A stretch of DNA of 64,000 nucleotides from Pseudomonas palleroniana (GCF_003031675.1 NZ_PYWX01000011.1:1-64000), one strand, 5' to 3'. Shown: positions 8,133-16,830, numbered from the stretch's first letter. Notes: generated by a model from the sequence alone, not told the origin. Made by a program: numbers and translations.

Positions 8133-9296
8133 ATGAGTCCCGTCCTCCCATACTGGCGCCTCTCCAGCTTCTACCTGTTCTATTTCGCCCTGCTTGGGGC
8201 GACGGCGCCATTCCTGGCGTTGTACTTCGATCACCTGGGGTTCCCCAGCGCACGGATCGGCGAATTGGTGGCCATCCCCATGTTGATGCGCTGCGTGGCG
8301 CCGAACCTGTGGGGCTGGCTCGGCGACTACAGTGGCCGGCGGCTGGCCATCGTGCGGTTTGGCGCGGTGTGCACCCTGGCGAGCTTTTCACTGATATTCG
8401 TCAGCAAGACCTACGCCTGGCTGGCCATGGTGATGGCGCTGCATGCGTTCTTCTGGCACGCGGTACTGCCGCAGTTTGAAGTGATCACCTTGGCCCACCT
8501 GCAAAAACAGACCTCGCGTTACAGTCAGATCCGCCTGTGGGGCTCCATCGGCTTCATCTTGACCGTGGTCATCATGGGGCGCCTGTTCGACTGGCTGAGC
8601 CTGGATATTTACCCGGTGGTGGTCGTGGTGATCATGGCCGGCATCATCGGCGCCAGCCTGTGGGTGCCCAACGCGCAGCCAGCCACCCAGGGCAACCGCC
8701 TGGCCGGTGACGGGTTTCTCAGGCAATTGCGCAGTCCCGGGGTGCTGGCGTTTTATCTCTGCGTGGCCTTGATGCAAATGAGCCACGGGCCGTATTACAC
8801 CTTCCTCACGCTGCACCTTGAACACTTGGGCTACAGCCGAGGTGTGATCGGCCTGCTGTGGGCGATGGGGGTGGTCGCCGAAGTACTGATGTTCCTGGCC
8901 ATGAGCCGCATCCTCGCGCGCTTTTCGGTACGCCGGGTGCTGCTGGCCAGTTTCCTGTTGGCAGCGCTGCGCTGGTTGCTGCTGGGGACACTGGCTGAGT
9001 TTTTCTGGGTGCTGTTGCTGGCGCAAGTGATGCACGCCGCCACGTTCGGCAGTTTTCATGCCGCGGCGATTGCCTTTGTGCAACGCAGCTTCGGCGACCG
9101 CCAGCAAGGCCAGGGCCAGGCATTGTACGCAGCCTTGGCCGGCACGGGCGGGGCGGTCGGCGCCCTGTACTCCGGTTACAGCTGGAACCTGTTGGGGCCG
9201 ACCTTCACCTTTAGTATTGCCAGCGTCGCAGCCCTGGCCGCTGCCGTTATCATGGGCCTTCGATTGCAAGAGCCGAACCAAGGAACCGTGCAATGA
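8133..9296 (+). CDS. Major facilitator superfamily transporter (PPP-type)
   Basis: The start is placed at the ATG at 8133 (MSPVLPYWRLSSFY) because the earlier in-frame start at 8100 lies inside a repeat element. The 387-residue protein has about 12 transmembrane helices and opens with the PYWRLSSFYFxYF-like segment typical of the 3-phenylpropionate-permease-like MFS group (HcaT/PA1682 type). The inner loop WGWLGDYSGRR after helix 2 matches the MFS loop 2-3 motif. The substrate is unknown. Its stop codon overlaps the next start as ATGA, so it is translationally coupled to the acireductone-dioxygenase-like gene. There is no clear Shine-Dalgarno. Confidence 0.85.
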   Translation: MSPVLPYWRLSSFYLFYFALLGATAPFLALYFDHLGFPSARIGELVAIPMLMRCVAPNLWGWLGDYSGRRLAIVRFGAVCTLASFSLIFVSKTYAWLAMVMALHAFFWHAVLPQFEVITLAHLQKQTSRYSQIRLWGSIGFILTVVIMGRLFDWLSLDIYPVVVVVIMAGIIGASLWVPNAQPATQGNRLAGDGFLRQLRSPGVLAFYLCVALMQMSHGPYYTFLTLHLEHLGYSRGVIGLLWAMGVVAEVLMFLAMSRILARFSVRRVLLASFLLAALRWLLLGTLAEFFWVLLLAQVMHAATFGSFHAAAIAFVQRSFGDRQQGQGQALYAALAGTGGAVGALYSGYSWNLLGPTFTFSIASVAALAAAVIMGLRLQEPNQGTVQ

Positions 9297-9823
9297 GTTA
9301 TGTAGCCGTCTACCCCGTCGCCACACCCGATACCCCGAACAAGGTGTTGACCCACTTTGACGATATCCGCTCGACCCTGGCTGAACACGGCGTGCGGTTT
9401 GAGCGCTGGCAGCCTGGCGTCATTGAAAAGGGCGCCAGCGACACGGCCATGATCGCGGCCTATCAGCCGCAGATCGACACCCTGGGCTATGCGGCCGCAG
9501 AGGTGGCCAGCGTGACCCGTGACCACCCACAGAAGGATGAGTTGCGCGCCCAGTTCCTTGACGAGCGCCGTTACAGCGAAGATGAAGCGCGTTTCTTCAT
9601 CGCGGGCCAAGGCCTGTTCAGCCTGCACATTGGCGACTACGTGTACGGCGTGCGCTGTGAAAAAAATGACCTGCTGGTGATCCCCGCCGGCCTGCCCCAT
9701 TGGTTCGACATGGGGGACAACCCGCACTGTGTGACGCTGCGCTTGTTCAACACGGTTGAAGGGCAAGTGCCTGATTTTACCGGTGACACCCTTGCACGTC
9801 TTTTTCCAGGGTTGGATGACTAA
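9293..9823 (+). CDS. Acireductone dioxygenase-like cupin lacking two metal ligands
   Basis: The 176-residue protein aligns along its whole length with MtnD, the methionine-salvage dioxygenase (family features: PNKVLTH, DHPQK, LHIGDYVY, CEKNDL, PAGxPHWFDMG, FTGD). Active enzymes bind Fe or Ni through H-x-H, Glu and His in EHxHGEDExRFF plus HWFDMG. Here the first motif reads E91-R92-R93-Y94-S95-E96-D97-E98, so both histidines are replaced (Arg92, Tyr94), while E98 and H136 remain. A four-residue stretch before the GY strand is also missing. The frame is otherwise intact. It is probably not a normal acireductone dioxygenase. No mtnB or mtnC gene follows, although these flank mtnD in related genomes. 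Confidence 0.85.
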   Translation: MSYVAVYPVATPDTPNKVLTHFDDIRSTLAEHGVRFERWQPGVIEKGASDTAMIAAYQPQIDTLGYAAAEVASVTRDHPQKDELRAQFLDERRYSEDEARFFIAGQGLFSLHIGDYVYGVRCEKNDLLVIPAGLPHWFDMGDNPHCVTLRLFNTVEGQVPDFTGDTLARLFPGLDD

Positions 9824-10030
9824 CCACCAGTATTTGAATGTTCAACCCCGGTAAGTTTGAAATTGCTGTGGGAACAAGCTTAATTGCTTGTAAGGTTTGA
9901 CTGTTTATTTTGTGTTCTGCGCTTTCATTCCATTCGTTATGTAACTCTCTCCAGATTCGATGTTTATGTCGCCTGTCAATAGGAGGAATCCGAAGGGTGA
10001 CAAGGATTCTGTAAACCAAAGGAGAGAGCA

Positions 10031-10300
10031 ATGAGTGGCCCCGTCAAGTCAGGTCACCCGCTGGTCAGCCTGCCGACGGCGATCAGAAAGCGCATGAGTT
10101 TGTCCGGCAAACCTTTGACCCCAGCGGAACTGGAGATCCTGCGCTGGGCCTCGGAGGGCAAGACGGTGTGGGAGATCAGCCAGATCCGCGCCACTTCCGA
10201 AGCGACGGTGAAATTCCACCTGCGCAATATCTATGGCAAGTTGGACGTGACCAACCGGGTACAGGCGATGAACGAAGCCGCCCGCCAGGGCTTATGCTGA
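10031..10300 (+). CDS. HTH-only LuxR/GerE-type regulator
   Basis: The 89-residue protein consists of a 30-residue arm and one LuxR-type helix-turn-helix domain (about 29-87). The domain is complete: LTPAELEILRWASEGKT, then EISQIRATSEATVKFHLRNIYGKLDV with the invariant T-V-K-x-H core. There is no receiver or acyl-homoserine-lactone domain, so its activity must be set by expression or by a partner protein, as in GerE. AGGAGAG lies seven bases before the ATG. About 200 bases of AT-richer leader precede it. A shared bidirectional terminator separates it from the convergent DUF3509 gene. Targets are unknown. Confidence 0.85.
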   Translation: MSGPVKSGHPLVSLPTAIRKRMSLSGKPLTPAELEILRWASEGKTVWEISQIRATSEATVKFHLRNIYGKLDVTNRVQAMNEAARQGLC

Positions 10301-10308
10301 CGCACAGC

Positions 10309-10347
10309 AAAAAGGGCCGCGACGCTGGATGGCGTCGCGGCCCTTTT
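10309..10347. terminator. Bidirectional rho-independent terminator
   Basis: A long stem (aaaagggccgcgacgc with gcgtcgcggccctttt) encloses a six-base loop. A-rich and T-rich ends make it work for both the LuxR-type gene on the plus strand and the DUF3509 gene on the minus strand. Confidence 0.9.
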
Positions 10348-10360
10348 GTATACGTGGGGT

Positions 10361-10639
10361 TTATGCCGAATGGTAAGTCGGCAGGGCAAAGCGGTTCTGG
10401 CTTTGCAGCATCGAAATCTGCGGTAGCTCACTGGCTTGTTCGGCCAGGTCACGGCGAATAGCGCTGATCACCCAGGTCAGTTGATCGGCGGTGTGCAGTT
10501 GCTGATAGGAAATCGAACGCTTGACCTGTTTACCTTCGCTGTTGCGCAGGGTCAACAGGATACCGCCATCGGGACGCGGCTGAGTGGTGACTTCGTATTG
10601 GGAGAATACAGAGGCGAATTTGTCTTGGATCAGGCTCAT
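10361..10639 (-). CDS. DUF3509 family protein
   Basis: The frame is open from 10735, but the ATG at 10639 (MSLIQDKF) with GGAG upstream gives the 92-residue length normal for this Pseudomonas-restricted family. The pattern YEVTTQPRPDGGILLTLRNSEGK followed by QLHTADQLTWVISAIRRDLAE is characteristic. It is a small soluble cytoplasmic protein of unknown function. It has its own leader of almost 400 bases shared with the divergent acyl-CoA synthetase gene. Confidence 0.8.
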   Translation of the reverse strand: MSLIQDKFASVFSQYEVTTQPRPDGGILLTLRNSEGKQVKRSISYQQLHTADQLTWVISAIRRDLAEQASELPQISMLQSQNRFALPTYHSA

Positions 10640-11032
10640 GTCTATCAGCTCCGTTGGCTCAAGTGGGCAAGCATGGAGTGATAGGTGCAGTGATTGTGCC
10701 AGTATTGCGATGATTAAAAAGTCTTTATAAATCAATAATTTATAAAATTTCTAGATTTTCGGTTTCGTGCAATTTGCATGAATGGCCATCGTGCATCCTG
10801 CATTTTGCGTTATCGAGGCAGAACATTTCGTACTGCGCTTACGGTTAATGACTGCTGGCTCGCCGCAAAATTCCGTTTTTGTGTCTTGCCTGGCCGGGAT
10901 ACAAAACTTTTCAAATCCTGCGTGTACACCCACAGAATCGCTGGCGTATTTTCCTGCAAGACGTTTGGGCTCCTGCCTACAGGAGCAGCGTTGTTGTGGG
11001 TCAGACCAAGAATAAGAAAAAGGACGTCCGCC
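10640..11032. other. Divergent intergenic region, no gene
   Basis: This 393-base interval lies between two divergent start codons. Its left part (about 10690-10760) is conspicuously AT-rich, including aaatcaataatttataaaat, and probably holds promoters for the DUF3509 gene and perhaps for the synthetase. The in-frame extension upstream of the synthetase start has no ribosome binding site. I see no RNA gene or operator that I can name. Confidence 0.45.
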
Positions 11033-12859
11033 ATGAGCCATCAGCAAGACGACATGATCACCTGGGGCATGATGCTGCGTAAGGTGCCTGCCATCGTTCG
11101 AGCCCTGCCACGGGTGGTGCGGGGCATGCGTGCGGCGAATGTCACTGACCCCCGACAGCCGTGCGGGCTCGGTTGGCATTTCGAACAGGCGGTGCTGCGT
11201 AATCCACACGGCCCCGCACTGTTGTACGGCGACAGTGTGCTCAGTTACAGCGAAACCAACCAGCGCGCCAACCGTATTGCGCACCACCTGCGCGCCCAGG
11301 GCGTCGCCAAGGGGGATGTGGTTGCCGTGTTTATCGAAAACCGTCCCGAATTGCTCCTGACCGTGCTGGCCGTGGCCAAGCTGGGCGGGGTTTGTGCCAT
11401 GCTCAATACGTCCCAAACCCAGGCGACGCTGGTGCACAGCCTGAACCTGGTAAGCCCGGTGGCGATCGTCGTGGGCGCAGAGTTGGTGGCCGCTCACACG
11501 GCGGTGCGTGATCAGGTAGCGATCGAAGCGGCCAGGACCTGGTTTGTCGCGGATCAAGCCACGAGCGCGGTACCGGATGGCTATGTTGACCTGATGGCCG
11601 CCAGCGTCGGCTGTTCGGTGGACAACCCCGACAGCACCGGGCACATCTTCTGCAACGATCCCTGCTTCTATATCTACACCTCCGGGACCACCGGTTTGCC
11701 CAAGGCCGGGATCATGAAACACGGGCGCTGGACCAAAACCGCCGTCAGCTTCGGCAGCATTGCCCTGGACATGGGCACGGACGACGTCCTGTATTGCACC
11801 TTGCCGCTGTATCACGGCACCGGCTTGTGTGTGTGCTGGGGTTCGGCGATCGTCGGGGCGTCGGGGTTCGCCATTCGCCGCAAATTCAGCGCCAGCCAGT
11901 TCTGGGACGATGCACGCAAATTCAACGCAACCACCCTGGGCTATGTCGGTGAGCTGTGCCGTTACCTGCTCGACCAGCCGCCCAGCGTGCAAGACCTCGA
12001 TAATCGGGTGACCAAGATGGTTGGCAATGGCCTGCGTCCGGGGGTGTGGGCGCAGTTCAAGCAACGCTACGGGGTTGAGCATGTCTGTGAACTGTATGCC
12101 GCCAGTGATGGCAACATCGGCTTCACCAATGTCTTGAATTTCGACAATACCATCGGTTTTTGCCTGCAGCACTGGGCGCTGGTGGACTACGCCCACGACT
12201 CGGGCGAGCCGCTGCGTGGCCACGACGGCTTGATGCGCAAGGTGCAAACGGGTGGGCAGGGGTTGCTGCTGGCCAGGATCGATGAAAAGTCGCCCTTCGA
12301 CGGTTACACCGACCCGGAGAAGAACCGCAAGGTGGTGCTCACCGACGTGTTCGAGAAGGGTGACCGCTATTTCAACACGGGTGACTTGTTGCGCAGTATC
12401 GGCTTCGGCCATGCGCAATTCGTCGACCGCCTCGGCGATACCTATCGCTGGAAGGGCGAAAATGTGTCGACCACCGAAGTGGAGAACGTGCTGCTGCAGC
12501 ACCCGCAGATCGCCGAAGTGGTGGCCTACGGCGTCGAGATCGAAAACACCAATGGCCGTGCGGGCATGGTCGCGATCACGCCCAGCGAGTCCTTGGCGTC
12601 ATTGGATATGCGTGAGTTGCTGCAATTCGCCCACGGCCAGTTGCCACACTATGCAGTACCGTTGTTCCTGCGGATCAAGGTGCAGATGGAAACCACCGGT
12701 ACCTTCAAATACCAGAAGGTCAAGCTCAAGGAAGAGGCCTTCGACCCTGGCAAGTCGGGCAATGACCCCGTCTACGCGTGGCTGCCGGGTTCGGACTGCT
12801 ACGTGCCGATGACCGGGCAATTGCTGGCGCAGATTCAGGGTGGCCAGTTCCGCTATTGA
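11033..12859 (+). CDS. Long-chain acyl-CoA synthetase (FATP/FadD6 type)
   Basis: The start at ATG 11033 (MSHQQDDMITW) is preferred over the 85-codon upstream extension because AAAGGA precedes it. The 608-residue protein activates fatty acids to acyl-AMP and then acyl-CoA. The adenylation P-loop YIYTSGTTGLPKAG spans about 213-226, and the YAASDGNIG block, TGDLL motif and DRLGDTYRWKGENVST hinge follow in order. The overall layout matches the fatty-acid transport protein/very-long-chain branch rather than classical FadD. It is monocistronic. The physiological substrate could be an exogenous long-chain or branched fatty acid. Confidence 0.88.
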   Translation: MSHQQDDMITWGMMLRKVPAIVRALPRVVRGMRAANVTDPRQPCGLGWHFEQAVLRNPHGPALLYGDSVLSYSETNQRANRIAHHLRAQGVAKGDVVAVFIENRPELLLTVLAVAKLGGVCAMLNTSQTQATLVHSLNLVSPVAIVVGAELVAAHTAVRDQVAIEAARTWFVADQATSAVPDGYVDLMAASVGCSVDNPDSTGHIFCNDPCFYIYTSGTTGLPKAGIMKHGRWTKTAVSFGSIALDMGTDDVLYCTLPLYHGTGLCVCWGSAIVGASGFAIRRKFSASQFWDDARKFNATTLGYVGELCRYLLDQPPSVQDLDNRVTKMVGNGLRPGVWAQFKQRYGVEHVCELYAASDGNIGFTNVLNFDNTIGFCLQHWALVDYAHDSGEPLRGHDGLMRKVQTGGQGLLLARIDEKSPFDGYTDPEKNRKVVLTDVFEKGDRYFNTGDLLRSIGFGHAQFVDRLGDTYRWKGENVSTTEVENVLLQHPQIAEVVAYGVEIENTNGRAGMVAITPSESLASLDMRELLQFAHGQLPHYAVPLFLRIKVQMETTGTFKYQKVKLKEEAFDPGKSGNDPVYAWLPGSDCYVPMTGQLLAQIQGGQFRY

Positions 12860-12956
12860 TTCTGCCTATGAGGGCTTTTGACAAAAAAGCCATGACCGTG
12901 AGGAACTCAGCCGCCACACTGGCACCCTATACAGCACCCCCTTATGGAGCCCTCGC

Positions 12957-13472
12957 ATGTCAGACCACGCCAAACAAATGACCGAAGAAGAAGCCGCCGA
13001 ATTTGCCGAACAGGTCTTCGACGTGGCCCGCAAAGGCGATGCCGCCATGCTCGCGGCGTTGCTGGCGAAAGGCTTGCCGGCCAACTTTCGCAACCATAAC
13101 GGCGACACGTTGCTGATGCTCGCGGCCTACCATGGTCATGCCGAGGCGGTTAAGGTGCTGCTGGAATTCAAGGCTGACCCGCAGATCGCCAATGACAAGA
13201 ACCAACTGCCGATCGCCGGCGCAGCGTTCAAGGGCAACCTGCCGGTGGTCAAGGCGCTGATCGAAGGCGGCACGCCAGTGGATGCCGCGTCCTCGGACGG
13301 CCGCACGGCGTTGATGATGGCGGCGATGTTCAATCGCGTTGAAATGGTCGATTACCTGCTCGGCCAGGGCGCTGACCCCAAGGCGGTCGATGCCCAGGGC
13401 GCGACCGCGCTGGCGGCGGCGCAGACCATGGGGGCGGTGGATACGGCGGCGCATTTGCAGAAACTGGTGTAG
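12957..13472 (+). CDS. Ankyrin-repeat protein
   Basis: The 171-residue protein is almost entirely ankyrin repeats: about four units, each with the NGDTLLMLAAYHGHAEAVKVLL-like pattern, between residues 40 and 165. It has no signal peptide and a short acidic N-terminal helix (TEEEAAEFAEQVFDVARKGD). Such proteins usually act as cytoplasmic protein-binding scaffolds. GGAG precedes the ATG. The next gene starts 41 bases downstream on the same strand, so the two may form a small operon and the products may interact; that is inference. Confidence 0.88.
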   Translation: MSDHAKQMTEEEAAEFAEQVFDVARKGDAAMLAALLAKGLPANFRNHNGDTLLMLAAYHGHAEAVKVLLEFKADPQIANDKNQLPIAGAAFKGNLPVVKALIEGGTPVDAASSDGRTALMMAAMFNRVEMVDYLLGQGADPKAVDAQGATALAAAQTMGAVDTAAHLQKLV

Positions 13473-13513
13473 GCTACGCGCCCTCGAAAACCCGCCCGCC
13501 ACAGGATCCGCCC

Positions 13514-14044
13514 ATGAAAACCGCCCTCGTCGAACTCATCAGCAAAATCAGCGCCGGCGTCATGGGCGAGGACGAAGTGGCGCGCATCGCCAACGAGGCG
13601 GCCCAGGCCTACGCCGACCCTGTGGCTTTTCTGGCCGCCAACCCGGATATCAACTACGACGATACGTTTCCTATCCCGTTGGGTGAGTGGGTGGTGGTCG
13701 GCAGCCTGCCGGAGACTGCACTGTTCCAGGCCGACACCTACGGCGACCTGTTTGCGCAGATCGTTGCCTCGTTCGGTCCGGGCGTGCCGTTCAACCTCAA
13801 ACCCAAGCAACTGGCCAAGACCGACGATCTCACCGCGCTGAACCGCATTCAGATCCAGATGAGTGCCCTCAGCCAGGAAGAGGGCGGTTACGTGCTGATG
13901 AATTTCAGCCAATTGCTCGATGACGAAATCCAGGCGGTGCTGGTGTACGGCAACGACCTGCCACGGGTGCTGGAACTGTGCGCGCAAGTGGGGATCAAGG
14001 CCGAGCCGTCCCTGGAAGCCCTGCGCGTTGCCGTACACGTCTGA
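13514..14044 (+). CDS. Conserved hypothetical protein
   Basis: A 176-residue soluble protein with no signal peptide or membrane segment. The N-terminal third is helical (LVELISKISAGVMGEDEVARIANEAA), the middle contains a short Pro/Gly-rich region (FPIPLGEWVVVGSLPE), and the rest alternates helices and strands. I do not recognise the family. Codon use is normal for the neighbourhood, so the gene is real. It follows the ankyrin gene closely and may be its partner. Confidence 0.6.
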   Translation: MKTALVELISKISAGVMGEDEVARIANEAAQAYADPVAFLAANPDINYDDTFPIPLGEWVVVGSLPETALFQADTYGDLFAQIVASFGPGVPFNLKPKQLAKTDDLTALNRIQIQMSALSQEEGGYVLMNFSQLLDDEIQAVLVYGNDLPRVLELCAQVGIKAEPSLEALRVAVHV

Positions 14045-14111
14045 AATAAAACGGAACCCCTGCCAGGGCTGACTATCCTACAAGTGCATGCCCTCACTTA
14101 GGAGCGACACC

Positions 14112-14303
14112 ATGGGTTCCACTTTTAATGGCCTGATCGGCCTGATCATTCTGGCGCTGGATATCTGGGCGATCATCAACGTGTTCAAAAGCGGCGCGAG
14201 CACGGGCGCCAAAGTGCTGTGGATCTTGTTGATCCTGTTGCTGCCGGTATTGGGCCTGATCATCTGGGCAATTGCCGGGCCGCGCGGCAACGTGCGGATC
14301 TGA
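14112..14303 (+). CDS. Small membrane protein with PLD-nuclease N-terminal-like domain
   Basis: Translation starts at ATG 14112, eight codons into the open frame, because AGGAG lies seven bases upstream. The 63-residue product has two transmembrane helices (about 4-24 and 35-55), with KSGASTGAKVLWILLILLLPVLGLIIWAIAGPR in the second half. This matches the PLDc_N domain (the membrane anchor of cardiolipin synthases), here standing alone. Its role is unknown, possibly envelope maintenance. Confidence 0.75.
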   Translation: MGSTFNGLIGLIILALDIWAIINVFKSGASTGAKVLWILLILLLPVLGLIIWAIAGPRGNVRI

Positions 14304-14355
14304 CAAGTCACTCCATTGGAGTGGCCACAGTCCATATATGGCTACAGTGAATAAT

Positions 14356-14443
14356 GTGGGAGGGGGCTTGCTCCCGATGGCGGTGTTTCAGTTAACACAT
14401 TCGTTGACTGTTACACCGCCATCGGGAGCAAGCCCCCTCCCAC
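14356..14443. repeat. Complete REPIN (inverted REP pair)
   Basis: Two inverted copies of gtgggagggggcttgctccc, each continuing into cgatggcggtgt, face each other across a 26-base loop. This is the only intact symmetric doublet of this family in the window and defines the consensus. It lies downstream of the small membrane-protein gene and about 240 bases before the LTA-synthase-like gene. The remaining interval to 14684 contains no convincing gene. Confidence 0.88.
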
Positions 14444-14684
14444 ATTTGCTTTCCCAGTAGTTGGGAAATTTGTGTGTCGAAATATTCGGTGCACGAAATT
14501 TTCACATCTCATCCAAGACAATTCGCCGGCTTCATCTCCCATCCAAAGGCTCTATTTCGAGTGCCATTCACGGTGGGGCAGTGGTGCGCGTTCAGTAATT
14601 AATAGCCTTGCCGCCGTTGATCGGGCACCATTCGCGCCACTGCATTACTTCGAAACTTAAACTTCCAATGGGTCCTGAAACGAC

Positions 14685-16775
14685 ATGGCAAACCCGGACG
14701 CCCTGAATCAGCAGCGAGCTTCAAATCGCCTGCTGCAACCGACCGTCAAATCCCATCTGGCGTACACACTGCTTTGCGCACTGGTCATGATGGTGATGTT
14801 CTCCCTGCTGCGCCTGGCGCTGCTGGTCTACAACCGTGAGATGATCCTCGATACGCCGGCCTCGACCTTTCTCGAAGCGTTCGCCAACGGTACGCGCTTC
14901 GACATCCGCTTTGTGATGTATGCGCTGGTGCCGCTGCTGCTGGCGTTGTTCAGCGTGCGAGCCATGGCGGCGCGGGGGTTCTTCCGTTTGTGGCTGACCG
15001 TCGCGTCCAGCATTGCCCTGTTCCTGGGCCTGATGGAAATGGACTTCTACCGCGAGTTCCACCAGCGCCTCAACGGCCTGGTCTTCCAATACGTGAAGGA
15101 AGACCCGAAAACCGTGATGAGCATGCTCTGGTACGGTTTCCCGGTGGTGCGTTACCTGCTGGCCTGGGCCGTGGGTACGCTGATCCTGAGCATGGCCTTC
15201 AAAGGTGCCGACCGCGCAACGCGCCCCCGTGGCCCGTTCAGCGGCGGCAGCATCGGCACGCGCCAGGTGGCGCCGTGGTACACCCGCATTGCGGTGTTCG
15301 TGGTCTGCCTGTTGATCGCTACCGTCGCCATTCGCGGCACCCTGCGCCAGGGCCCGCCGCTGCGTTGGGGGGATGTCTACACCACCGACTCGAATTTCGC
15401 CAACCAGCTGGGTTTGAACGGCACCCTGTCGCTGATTGCCGCCGCCAAGGCGCGTTTCTCCGAAGAGCGTACCAACATCTGGAAGGCCACCCTGGACCAG
15501 CCGCTGGCGACCCGGACCGTGCGCGACATGTTGCTGCTGCCGGCCCATGAGAAGCTGGTAGACACCGCCAGCGCCGCCGTGCGCCGTGACTTCACGCCAC
15601 CGGCCGAGAAGACCCTGCCGATCAAGAACGTCGTGGTGATCCTGATGGAGAGCTTTGCCGGTCACTCGGTAGGCGCCTTGGGGCGTCCGGGCAATATCAC
15701 GCCGTACTTCGACAAACTGTCCAAGGAAGGCTTGCTGTTCGATCGCTTCTTCTCTAACGGCACCCACACCCACCAGGGTATGTTCGCCACCATGGCCTGC
15801 TTCCCGAACCTGCCGGGTTTCGAATACCTGATGCAGACACCCGAAGGCAGCCACAAGCTATCGGGCCTGCCGCAGTTGCTCAGCGCCCGCAAGTTTGACG
15901 ACGTGTATGTCTACAACGGCGATTTCGCCTGGGACAACCAGTCGGGCTTCTTCAGCAACCAGGGCATGACCAACTTCATCGGGCGTAACGACTTCGTCAA
16001 CCCGGTGTTCTCCGACCCGACCTGGGGCGTGTCCGACCAGGACATGTTCAACCGTGGCCTGGAAGAGTTGAAAGCCCGCGAAGGCGGCAAGCCGTTCTAC
16101 GCACTGCTGCAAACCCTGTCCAACCACACGCCGTACGCGTTGCCGACGCCATTGCCGGTAGAGAAAGTCACCGACCGTGGCAGCCTCAACGAGCATTTGA
16201 CCGCCATGCGATACTCCGACTGGGCCTTGGGCCAGTTCTTTGAAAAAGCCCGTAAAGAGCCGTACTTCAAGGAAACCCTGTTCGTGATCGTGGGCGACCA
16301 CGGTTTTGGTAACGAACAGCAGATCACCGAGATGGACCTGGGCCGCTTCAACGTGCCAATGCTGATGATCGCACCGGGCATGCAGGAGAAGTTCGGCGTG
16401 CGTGACCACACCGTGGGCACCCAGATCGACATCGTGCCGACCATCATGGGCCGCCTCGGCGGTGACACCCTGCACCAGTGCTGGGGCCGTGACTTGCTGA
16501 ACCTGCCGGAAGGCGACAAGGGCTTCGGCGTGATCAAGCCATCGGGCAGCGACCAGACCGTCGCCTTGCTCACCGACGACCGCGTGCTGGTATTGCCTAA
16601 GGAAATGCCACCGAAGCTGTGGCAATACGAGTTGGGCGAAAACCCGACAGGCAAAGTCATTCCGGACTCGCCGGATGAGGCGGCCTTGAAGCAGAAGCTT
16701 GAGTCGTTCCTGCAAACCGCAACCAAGAGCCTGCTGGATAACACGGCCGGTGTGGTGGATGGCAAGCCGGACTAA
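14685..16775 (+). CDS. LTA synthase-family phosphotransferase/sulfatase
   Basis: The 696-residue membrane protein has five N-terminal transmembrane helices (within residues 22-225) and a large periplasmic alkaline-phosphatase-superfamily domain (about 300-640). Metal and active-site signatures are visible: VVVILMESFAGHS, the putative nucleophile loop SNGTHTHQGMFAT, and IVGDHGFGNE. Family members transfer glycerol phosphate or phosphoethanolamine from lipids to envelope glycans; in Pseudomonas the acceptor may be periplasmic glucans. No Shine-Dalgarno of note precedes the ATG. A strong terminator follows, so the gene is monocistronic. Confidence 0.88.
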   Translation: MANPDALNQQRASNRLLQPTVKSHLAYTLLCALVMMVMFSLLRLALLVYNREMILDTPASTFLEAFANGTRFDIRFVMYALVPLLLALFSVRAMAARGFFRLWLTVASSIALFLGLMEMDFYREFHQRLNGLVFQYVKEDPKTVMSMLWYGFPVVRYLLAWAVGTLILSMAFKGADRATRPRGPFSGGSIGTRQVAPWYTRIAVFVVCLLIATVAIRGTLRQGPPLRWGDVYTTDSNFANQLGLNGTLSLIAAAKARFSEERTNIWKATLDQPLATRTVRDMLLLPAHEKLVDTASAAVRRDFTPPAEKTLPIKNVVVILMESFAGHSVGALGRPGNITPYFDKLSKEGLLFDRFFSNGTHTHQGMFATMACFPNLPGFEYLMQTPEGSHKLSGLPQLLSARKFDDVYVYNGDFAWDNQSGFFSNQGMTNFIGRNDFVNPVFSDPTWGVSDQDMFNRGLEELKAREGGKPFYALLQTLSNHTPYALPTPLPVEKVTDRGSLNEHLTAMRYSDWALGQFFEKARKEPYFKETLFVIVGDHGFGNEQQITEMDLGRFNVPMLMIAPGMQEKFGVRDHTVGTQIDIVPTIMGRLGGDTLHQCWGRDLLNLPEGDKGFGVIKPSGSDQTVALLTDDRVLVLPKEMPPKLWQYELGENPTGKVIPDSPDEAALKQKLESFLQTATKSLLDNTAGVVDGKPD

Positions 16776-16787
16776 CTAACCGGCAAT

Positions 16788-16821
16788 AAAAAAGAGGCCT
16801 CTATATGAGGCCTCTTTTTTT
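16788..16821. terminator. Bidirectional rho-independent terminator
   Basis: A 13-base inverted repeat (aaaaaagaggcct with aggcctctttttt) around a seven-base loop. It ends the LTA-synthase-like gene, and its symmetry also serves the convergent DUF3309 gene. Confidence 0.9.
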
Positions 16822-16830
16822 GGGCGGCGC

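Noticed and set aside
6926..8134. 402-residue minus-strand frame
   Set aside because: Antisense shadow of aroC, rich in His, Gln and Arg, with no family resemblance.
10751..12502. 583-residue open frame on the minus strand
   Set aside because: It is antisense to the acyl-CoA synthetase gene; long shadow frames are normal in high-GC coding DNA and it lacks a start site and domain.
14472..14660. 62-residue frame upstream of the LTA-synthase-like gene
   Set aside because: No ribosome binding site, no codon bias and no recognisable sequence; probably leader DNA.
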